NCBI RefSeq assembly: GCF_029962835.1
Contig: NC_080588.1
Span: 68,354,501-68,418,500, forward strand
DNA: 64,000 bases
Source of the DNA: Magnolia sinica
Lineage: Eukaryota > Streptophyta > Magnoliopsida > Magnoliales > Magnoliaceae
Direction of reading: 5' to 3'
Of the stretch, positions 56,170-64,000 are shown piece after piece. The position numbers and the translations under genes were made by a program. How positions within the stretch are numbered: position 1 is the first letter of the stretch; the number at the start of each line of letters is the position of its first letter. The notes beneath the pieces are model-generated. The model was not told the origin of the DNA. It was given only the letters and a program-made list of their open reading frames with translations, and made no database searches.

Positions 56170-58030
56170 GATCCAAGCTGGAATAAAGGAAAAATCTAGC
56201 AAATTTGCACTGGTTCCGACAATTTCATCCAGTTAACTGGGGCTCATGTATGCCACAGGTGCAATTGAGAGTGCCCGCCTATTAAGCTTCTCGCTGGGAC
56301 GAGTATCAAATAACTCCCACCCTTTTTGTAAAAAAAGAAAATAAATAAATAAATGCATTTGGATATGGAAATTCATTCTCTCTCATCATTCATTCATAGA
56401 GTCTCGGTTTGCTCTTTGCTTTTATTTATTTATTTATTTTACTTGTGACAGTCATTCTCCACAATCATCTGTCTCCAATCATCTTTGCGACCGTTTAAGC
56501 CAAAGTAACTAGTGTTATACCAAAACTGTCCCTTGATCTGCCTCAAAACTACCAAAATGCCATGGTTATTCGGATGTTTTGTCTACGTACGCGTCGAAAG
56601 GTTGGACTTTGCAGGAGGCCGGATCCTGTACAAAGCTTTGTAGGTTAAGCTTATACTACACCACAACGTGTGGGGTCCATCATGATGGGTACATGACATC
56701 CAATCCATCCATCATGTGTACTACCTTATGTTCTTTTTGTTGCTAAAAACTTAAGTTCGATCCATATGTGGGTGGAATGCACCATGTAAAATCATTCCTA
56801 AAACGTCTAAAATCAATTGGCGAGGCCCACCTGGGTTTTTGAACGGTCTGAGAGTGGGCTGGGCTGTCCCACTATAGGCTGTGAGTTGGGTTGAGCTTGG
56901 GTCAGTCCAATGGCTATGGGGTGGGCCACAAGACCACTTGTTCTCGATTCTCAAACCATGGAGTACATGAGACCAGCGGTTCTCGTCTGAGTCTAATGCA
57001 AATCGTCCGAGTCAACTCGGACTAGGTCGAGTCAGATCTGGTCCTGTGCCGCGGGTCACCCCAACTTGCCTGAGTAGAAACTCAACTTAGACTAGTAAAG
57101 TTGATCCGAGTCGCAGAGGCAGAAAATAATAAGGGGACCCACTTATGCAAACCAATGACACGAGGACACATATCTTCATAAGCACTCTTTATATGGACCA
57201 TTAGAATCAAAGATGATCCAACGGCCCATATTCAAGAAGGTAGAACCATTGGAACAATGTAATTTTTGTACTTATTAATAAATCTGGATAATTAATTTGG
57301 TTATTGCCCAATAAGAGTAGGAGAATGATGAGGAAATTAGAAAATATATGAAGTTATTCTTAACATAGGAGGCTCTAACTAAGCGTTTAGAATCATTTGA
57401 CGTTGTTCCTGCCATCCAATTATTTCATTTGAAATCATTATTTTCCTACCTGTTAAAAGAATTTTGAATTGATTTTCCTAGTTATAATTATAGATTTTAT
57501 GAAATTATCATTTTTTTTCACTATTTGTATGGTAAAAAATAATGAATATTTGTACTAAGCATTTATTAAAGTTTTTTCTTTGAAGAAAAATTATATAACT
57601 ATTTGATGTAGGAGAAGGTGAAGAAAAATCTCATATATGGCCAAGATAATAATAATGATAATAATAAATTAGGTTAGAAAATTTGATCGAAGGATCCGAT
57701 GTGTATTATAACTTTGTGGGTGGTTATCCTTTCACGTATATTATAATATGTTGTTGGAAATTTGTCGACGAGTTTTAAATGTTGTCAATGCTAAAGGAAA
57801 TTAGGCTTTAAGTGATTTTTTAAAAATTAAATTTTATTATTTTCAATAAGTTATAGTTTTTGCTATTTTAGGGTTTAAAAAGTTTTGCGATAGTTTTAAG
57901 TTCTTATATTAGTTATAGAAAAGAATTCAAGTTAATTTTAATGTCAGTAATTGGTTTTATTAAATTTATTATTTTAAAAAGTTTTACTATTTTGAAAAAG
58001 GTATGAATTTACGACCTAGATCTATCTACA
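56170..58030. other. Intergenic DNA, no gene recognised
   Basis: About 56265-56320 carries the terminal block of the 330-bp upstream repeat (CCTATTAAGC...GAGTATCAAATAACTC). 56965-57115 has GAGTC/CCGAG text of the GGTTTCAAGACTCGG element. 57120-58030 is AT-rich with nothing recognisable. Confidence 0.35.
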
Positions 58031-58039
58031 CACTCTACA

Positions 58040-59141
58040 TTATTTCCTTCACAAATAATTCTTTTCATTGTTTGGGTTGTAAGATATTATTAAAAATTCT
58101 CTAATATGGTCCGACCGCCCTGAGGGTTGACTCGGGGTAATGAGCATACACTCCTGTGCCATATCATCCAGAGAACAAGACATCGCATCCCCAAGTGTAG
58201 TCCTCGGCCATGCATGTTTCCGAACTCCCACCTATGTACCTCATAAAGATTGTCATGAAGCCCCCAGTCATAACAGGCTCAGGGATTGATCAGCTCGGGG
58301 AAGTTGAAGAAGTGCTCATCAAGAATAGAAGGAATCGAGGAGAAGATAAGTCTAACCCTCCGCTCGGAAAAACCAATAGCCCAAACGACTAATGCAGAAC
58401 TTTCGAGCTCCTCATAACAATCCATGACTGGTCAATTGATTGGTTTAGCTCTACTTCAACACAAATAATCGAAGACTCAGTTCGAGTCATCTCCAATGAT
58501 TCGTGATGGTTGAGCTAGGGGGATGGTAGCGTGCCAAACGCACGTCAGATGATGTTTAAGAGTATAAGGAAGCTCGCCCGTGTATGCTAAACAAAACAAT
58601 GGCCGTCCAGAAGGTCTTTATGATGTCCAATTTCTGCAACCTTTAACTTCTTCATGACTCATGATAGCCTCCTCGGATCACTCATATATAGGTTCACCTT
58701 GGGCAAAATAAGAAGTCCAAACCATGCTGACCCTAGATTGCTCCGTGCCGAACTATGATACTCTGATCAGAACTGTGCCAACTTACTTTGGGTATGTGCG
58801 ACTCTGGGGTAACCTTTGACATTCGTCACCTGCGCATAACCATCCACTGCATAATTACAGGGTAACTACCAACATTCACCACTCACGCATATCTCGCCTA
58901 ACGGCTAAGATCGTGCTTGAGATTACAGACTACCCTATCCTACATACGCTATAAGTAAAGGATCTACCCATACTGAAAAGGTACGTAGAATCTTTTACCA
59001 AAACTCCTTAACACGACTAGACCTAGATGCCTGGCCTGACTTTGGCATCGGAAGGTCCCTTGCTCTAGTCAGGGTCTCCTTTGCTCTTCTCTTGTACAGG
59101 TGCTCAGAGGTTTGAAGAGGGTAGTCTAGATTCTTACATCA

Positions 59142-59176
<35 letters not shown>

Positions 59177-59200
59177 ATGGATTTGGCTGAACCGAAAAGA
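58040..59200 (+). mobile_element. Possible LTR-retrotransposon remnant (Gypsy-type LTR/UTR)
   Basis: The segment has a base composition unlike its AT-rich surroundings. Near 59030-59100 it contains GCCTGACTTTGGCATCGGA followed by GGTCCCTTGC and a CAGGTGCTCAGAGG stretch. This layout is familiar from the R/U5 end of plant Gypsy LTRs. A frame at 58210-58392 has no domain I recognise. No coding RT or integrase is present and both borders are unclear. A GT microsatellite lies at about 59143-59174. Confidence 0.35.
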
Positions 59201-59204
59201 TCCT

Positions 59205-59825
59205 TAGAAAGAACCTATTTCCTCAAACAAGTCTTTGTACCAACATTTCATTATTTAGATTGGCAAAAAGTGGGTTCTTACAATATATCCTTTCCAGCTT
59301 AATGGCCATTTTTTACTTTCGTTATCTAATGGGTGGGTTAGAATGATCAGGTTTTCCATTTTCTTTTCTCATTACGTAAACATAACAAACAAAACCTCTT
59401 TCCAAATAAGTCTTTTTTGTCTTTCATCTACTAAAGTCATGTGATGTAACTTATCAAAAAGGCACCTTCACCTTATGCATGATTTAGCTCAATTGTGACA
59501 AAAGTGAAAATGATTTTTGCTCAAATGATTTACTATAAAGAAGGATTCATTAAGTTGGGAAGAAATCCAAACCCTTAATTTAGTGGGGTTTATTATCAAT
59601 GGCCCACACTACCTTCGCTACCTGATTAGTTGTTGGAAACCTTAAGAAGAAGAAGATATTAAAATGTGATTCTTCTCTTCTGAGAGTAAAAATATGAATG
59701 GTTTAGATAAAAAAAGATGTGCTTTACTGGATATTCTCTGGGCCAAAAATATGTCGAATGTGCCATGTGTGACTATCCATATTCAAAAGCCACATGTGCC
59801 ACCCTCAAGTGAAGTATACCACACC
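59205..59825. other. Intergenic DNA without recognisable feature
   Basis: AT-rich, short frames only. Confidence 0.35.
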
Positions 59826-59834
59826 ACACTCAAT

Positions 59835-60411
59835 TAGAGGTGTACACAACCGAGCTAGCTCTGTTAGCTCGCTTGACTCGACTCAAAAAAGCTCGATTCG
59901 ACTCGGTTCGAAGCTGAGTTCGAGCCGAGTCAAGCTGGCCCCAGCTCGACTCGACTCGGATTTAACCCAACTCGAATCAAACTCCGATCGAACCAGTTCG
60001 GTGACTCGATTATTTTGATATTGATGTGGCTCACCAAGTGTTTGATGAAATGACTCAGCGAAGTGTGGCTGGTGGCAAGGAAGGTATGTATATGATACTG
60101 TTTTTCCTTGATTTTTATGTTGCTTAGAATGTTTTTGATAAAATACTTGTAAAACCATTGCTACTTTCTTAAATACAGTGAGATTTTGAAGGTGCAGTCC
60201 AGGTGTTTGTGAAAATGCTGCACAGGTGAACTTGGCTCAATCTTGGCTCGAACTCGGCTTGAACTGGCCCGAGTTGCTGACCGAACAGAGCCAAGCTGGC
60301 CAGTTAGGCTCAAGGACTGAGTCGAGCCGAGTTCGAGCTGAGGTCAGCTAGTGGCTGAGCCGAGTCGAGCTGAGGCTAGCTCGACTTGGTTCGACTCGAT
60401 GTACACGCCTA
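59835..60411 (+). mobile_element. hAT-like element with the clearest PPR-like cargo
   Basis: Termini TAGAGGTGTACACAACC and GATGTACACGCCTA. Flanking octamers CACTCAAT (59827-59834) and CGCTCAAT (60412-60419) agree at 7 of 8. Length is 577 bp. From about 60015 one reading frame gives FDIDVAHQVFDEMTQRSVAG, then NVFDKILVKP 31 residues further on, and then GAVQVFVKML, with three stop codons between. Both flanks are GAGCTCG/GACTCG repeats shared by all copies. Confidence 0.85.
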
Positions 60412-60414
60412 CGC

Positions 60415-60885
60415 TCAATGACAATGATGCCCGCTGTTGAAACCTTTCTAGGATATACAGTGATATGTTTATCTGCCATCTAACTTATTCATAAGGTCAA
60501 ATGTATTTGGATGAAGGAAAACATAAACATGAGCTTGATCCAAAACCTCTATGGTGGCCAAGAAGTTTTCAATTGTAGGCATTCAATCACGTGTCCTATG
60601 GTGTGGTCCACTTAAACCTTAGATCTGACTTTTTTTGGGATTTAACCCTAAAATGATATGTAAAAATGGATGGAGGTGTGGATAAATCCCTACAGATCCA
60701 CCAGGACCGTTCGTCTCTAGCTAAATCCTAGTGGGGGTAGTATCCAATCTGCATCCCATTTGAACATTGTCCATTTTTCCAAACGCATGCAATTCCATAT
60801 CATTAGCCTAAATCAGGTTTGTGGATAAGATACATAACTCATGGTGGGCCCCACAGAGTTTACTCAGTAGGCTGAGTTACCCATT
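60415..60885. mobile_element. GTGGGCCC-type MITE, left end missing
   Basis: GTTGAAACCTTTCTAGG, ATCCAAAACCTCTATGGTGG and GTGTGGTCCACTTAAACC belong to the core. The right end ATACATAACTCATGGTGGGCCCCACAG is present. The left end probably sits beyond the hAT insertion and is decayed. Confidence 0.5.
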
Positions 60886-61043
60886 GTGCAATCCGATTTC
60901 AGGGTCATACTCATGGGCGTATTCATTGCCATATTCATGGGCTAGTGTGTCCATTCACCATGGCCAATTTGATGATGGCTTGTAGCATGCATGCATATTT
61001 TGCGATGGTAATAGTGGTGCACTTGTCTTGCAATGCTAGCAGA

Positions 61044-61687
61044 TAGAGCTATGTATGAGTCGAGTTAGCTTGGTCAGCTCGCTCGATTCGACTTGAAAAA
61101 GTTTGACTCATCTCGGCTCGAAATTGGATTCGGACCCAGTCGAGCTGGTTTTTGGAGTTTGAAAAAAATTCGAAGTGAGTTCGAGCTTGCCCAAGCTCAA
61201 CTCGACCTGGATCGAGCCAAAACTCGAATCAACTTAGATCAAATCAGCTTGGTGACTTGGTTATCGCCGAGTGTTTGATGAAATGACTCAATGAAGTGTT
61301 GTTTCTAGTGCCTACATTCTCCACGGGATTGGCTGGTGGTGAGGAAGGAATGGATACGAAACAAATCACTACAAAAAAACTTTACATTATTAAACTGCTC
61401 TCAAATCTTGATTTTGATGTTGCCCGCCAAGTGTTTGATGAAATACATGTAAACTGCTGTTACTTTTTGCATTCCGTGAGAAATTGATAATGCACTTTAT
61501 ATATTTGAGAAAATGTCGCACATGCTCAAACTCGGCTCGAACTAACTCAAGTTGCTGACTGAACTGGGCGGAGCTGGTTAGTTAGGTTCGAGGACCGAGT
61601 TGATCCGAGTTCAAGCTGGGTTAGCTACTAGCTGAGCCAAGCTGAGCTCAGCAAAGCCCAACTGAACTCAATTCATATACAACTCTA
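61044..61687 (+). mobile_element. hAT-like element with PPR-like cargo
   Basis: Termini TAGAGCTATGTATGAGTC and CAATTCATATACAACTCTA. Length is 644 bp. The cargo near 61400-61510 reads LDFDVARQVFDEIHVNCCYF and, after a frame shift, ALYIFEKMSHM. Flanks AGCAGA and GCAGCAGA suggest a damaged target duplication. Confidence 0.7.
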
Positions 61688-61854
61688 CGCAGCAGATGTG
61701 GAGTTTCGCTCGCATATCTGACCAAATCTCTGGTTGGCCACCATATCATAGGACATTTCACAAAAAACCACAATGCCTGAACAATATCCCTAGCTATAAA
61801 ATGTTGACCGTTGCTCGAGAAATGCAATGGCTATTCCCCGTCTGCTTATGAGGG

Positions 61855-62160
61855 TGTGGAATGGGACCACCGTGATGTGTGTGACATCCACCCGTCCATT
61901 TGCGAATATCATATTAGAATGAAAGCCCAAAAATCAGGCCTATCCAAAAGTTAGGTGGGACACCCATCAGGGAACAGTGAGGATGGAGATGCACACCATT
62001 GAGACCTTCATGGCCCACTTAAATTTCAATGGCGGACGCCCACTTTCCCACTATTCCCTCTGGTGTGGTCCACTAAATTTCGTATTGACCAGAGTTTTGA
62101 GCTTATACCTTAAAACAAGCTGGCGTGGCTAAAGGACTTGGTGGATGTAGCGTGAGGGCT
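61855..62160. mobile_element. GTGGGCCC-type MITE, short variant
   Basis: GAATGGGACCACCGTGATGTG...CATCCACCCGTCCATTTG on the left and a degraded TGGCGTGGCTAAAGGACTTGGTGG on the right. CCATCAGGGAACAGTGAGGA and TGGTGTGGTCCACTAAATTT in the core. Confidence 0.55.
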
Positions 62161-62164
62161 CGGG

Positions 62165-62650
62165 ACAGGCAGTCTCGGGGGCCACCGTTATTTATGGCTT
62201 TTATTCGCACCGTCCATCCATTTTTTTTCATATTATTTTAGTTTATTAGCTTGAAAATAAGGTGGATCCAATGCTCAAGTGGACCACATCACAAGAAGCA
62301 ATGCTGTTAAGGATGTCTGCTATTGAAACCTTCTTAGGGCTCACCGTGTTGTTTATTTACCATCCAACGTGTTGATACGGTGGATGAAGTGACAAAACAA
62401 ATACCATCTTTATCTGGATAGTTACTTTTGTTCTGGTGGTAGACTCTTAAGAGTTTCAACACCCAGTCAAGGGTTCAAGTATCCATAGGTGGTGAAATCC
62501 TACTACGGCCTGAGTTAGTAATTTAATCTTAACTATGTAATTTACTTGAGCCTTGGATCTTTCTTATTTTTAGACTTATTTTCTAAAATGATATGAAAAA
62601 ATGAATGACTAGGTGTAGGTAGAATCTATGCATCATGAAGGCCTTCATAG
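62165..62650. mobile_element. GTGGGCCC-type MITE containing a SINE
   Basis: Left GGCCACCGTTATTTATGGCTTTTATTCGCACCGTCC and core CAAGTGGACCACATCACAAG are interrupted by a SINE at about 62428-62525. Then TTACTTGAGCCTTGGATC...ATGACTAGGTGTAGGTAGAATC resumes. Confidence 0.6.
62428..62525 (+). mobile_element. Au-like SINE, copy 8, 3' truncated
   Basis: TTGTTCTGGTGGTAGACTCT, TAAGAGTTTCAACACCCAGT, AAGGGTTCAAGTATCC and GTGGTGAAATCCTACTACGG, ending after GGCCTGAGTTAG without the GT-rich tail. Confidence 0.65.
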
Positions 62651-62654
62651 CCTA

Positions 62655-63120
62655 GCCTGTCTTACCTGATTGGTATTGTTTTCTAAGAAACTAGATCCTC
62701 TTCTTGCTACAAGCAGAAAAATACCACTATCCTGCATCATGATTAGTCCATGTCAGCAGTGTTACACTGAATGCAATGTGTGATAATGTGATCCAATTGC
62801 ATTGCAATAAGCAGAATTTTCCTACCTGTGATAAACTGAGGTAATATTCATATATCAAGGCGGGGTTCTTACTCACATCCCTTGTTCCGCGTCGCAGCTA
62901 AGTGGTGCTCTCTCTGTTGGATTATTCTCACGGCTGATATCTTTCAATTGGGGCAGATTGGGTACTTCCCCCGCTAGTCCTGAGCTCAAAACAGGACCAC
63001 CATAATGTATGGATTTTATCCACACTGTCCATCCATTTTTCCATGTCATCGAAACCTTCGTAAGACTGGAAACCTTCCTGGGACCTACCATGATGTTTAT
63101 CCACCATCTAACTTGTTTAG
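62655..63120. other. Intergenic DNA with a left half of a GTGGGCCC-type MITE
   Basis: About 62990-63110 holds GGACCACCATAATGTATGGA, TTTATCCACACTGTCCATCC and GACCTACCATGATGTTTATC. The rest shows nothing recognisable. Confidence 0.4.
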
Positions 63121-63124
63121 AAGC

Positions 63125-63480
63125 TTAGGGCATGTTTGGGAGCATGGATTTGAAACTCCTTGGATTTGAAATCCTCTTATTGTGTTTGGCACCCTAGATT
63201 GAGAGTCAATTTTAACCCAAAAGTAGTTATTCATAGTATATTTGCAGGGGTTTGAATTTAATTACTAAATCAACTTTAATATCTTTAATTAGTGAACTTA
63301 TGTAATTTTTGACACAATAGTTGTAATAAGCCCGCCGAAATATATACTTTGCCAAAAAATGACGAAATTCCAAGTCTCGAATGGGCCACAAGCATAAGAT
63401 CAAATCCGAGTAACTAACCAATGATTTTTAACCATTGATTTATATGGACAATGTTTGGACGGTGCTGATCATCTTATTAA
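63125..63480 (+). mobile_element. AT-rich MITE, GAAATATATACTTTGCCAAAAA family
   Basis: Left GGGCATGTTTGGGAGCATGG, then TTTAATATCTTTAATTAGTG, GAAATATATACTTTGCCAAA and CAATGATTTTTAACCATTGA. It is the reference copy for 44085, 47020 and 55720. The right border abuts a new GGGCCTGTTTGGGCGG end at about 63480. Confidence 0.5.
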
Positions 63481-63639
63481 GGGCCTGTTTGGGCGGTGGG
63501 ATTAGAAGGGATTAGGTGGGATGGGATTCATCTGGTTCTGTACCAATTCCACCCCATGTTTGGAAAGAATGGAAAAGCGTGGAATTACATTAAATACAAT
63601 TGCATTGGGTTCTATGCCAATTTCACTCAATGTTAGCAA

Positions 63640-63905
63640 GTTGTGTAGGTCCCACCATGATGTGTGGGCTATATCCACACCGTCCACCCATTTATCGAGA
63701 TTATTTTAGAGCTTGGGCCAAAAAATCAGGTAAATCTAAAGCTCAAGTGGACTCCACCATAGAAAGCAACAGGGATTGAATACTTACCATTGAAAACTTC
63801 TTTGGGGCCTCAAAAGTTTTGGATCTACCTCATTTTTAGGCCCATGCCATAAAATGAGGTTACAAAACAAATGAACAGTTTAGATATAACACGTGTGTTA
63901 TTCTC
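63640..63905. mobile_element. GTGGGCCC-type MITE inside a GGGCCTGTTTGG-ended element, incomplete
   Basis: TAGGTCCCACCATGATGTGT...ATATCCACACCGTCCACCC and core CTCAAGTGGACTCCACCATA are followed by TTTTAGGCCCATGCCATAAA and AACAGTTTAGATATAACACG. It is nested in a sequence starting GGGCCTGTTTGGGCGG (63483) that runs off the window. Confidence 0.5.
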
Positions 63906-64000
63906 AGTAATTTCAAATGATGGTGGGTATATCCATTCAATGTACTACCGTATTATCAACAAAGCATGGCATTAATCTTATCCCATGGCAACAGGGACCG

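Noticed and set aside
60010-60220. A functional PPR protein gene
   Set aside because: Stops interrupt every copy, the stretch is under 80 residues and it is bounded by hAT-like ends. It is a fragment, not a gene.

Overview
The window is nuclear DNA of a flowering plant. It has long introns with GT-AG borders, plant-type protein genes, microsatellites and dense small transposons. The most abundant repeat is a roughly 450-bp inverted-repeat element whose ends read like GTGGGCCCACCTTGATGTATG. From memory this repeat is typical of magnoliid genomes (magnolia, tulip tree or laurel relatives). That placement is inference.

Two genes can be reconstructed completely by eye. PAS2 (3-hydroxyacyl-CoA dehydratase, plus strand, 15689-24343, 9 exons, 221 codons) performs the dehydration step of very-long-chain fatty acid elongation in the ER. 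Rab GDP dissociation inhibitor (minus strand, 27599-36541, 13 exons, 445 codons) recycles Rab GTPases between membrane and cytosol. They converge tail to tail across 3.3 kb. Both are housekeeping membrane-trafficking or lipid genes, but nothing in the sequence ties them to a shared pathway. A third gene enters from the left edge on the minus strand (first exon 5311-5482, second exon from 307 leftwards past base 1); I do not recognise its product. One plausible terminal exon of a fourth gene lies at 39497-39607 on the minus strand without visible partners.

Layout: 1-5482 is the partial gene, with a 5-kb intron holding Copia-like LTR fragments and local duplications. 5.7-11.8 kb is a cluster of inverted-repeat MITEs and a decayed Gypsy gag. 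12.4-13.6 kb is a tandem array of about 300-bp units. 14.4-15.0 kb is a hAT-like element just upstream of PAS2. 15.7-24.3 kb is PAS2, whose 4.6-kb fifth intron holds a dead LINE and whose third intron holds an LTR. 24.3-27.6 kb is MITEs and SINEs. 27.6-36.5 kb is the GDI gene. 36.8-64 kb is almost entirely transposon debris with no complete gene.

The most interesting signal is a family of non-autonomous hAT-like elements (TIR TAGRGGTGTACA, 8-bp target duplications, one perfect and several 7/8). Six copies carry a degenerate open stretch with tandem VFDEM-type motifs 31 residues apart, as in the S motif of pentatricopeptide-repeat (PPR) proteins. Two other copies have the same ends but different interiors. 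This looks like gene-fragment capture with cargo exchange. I see no prokaryotic system, CRISPR, rRNA or intact tRNA gene. Splice sites and protein calls were read by hand, with no database search.
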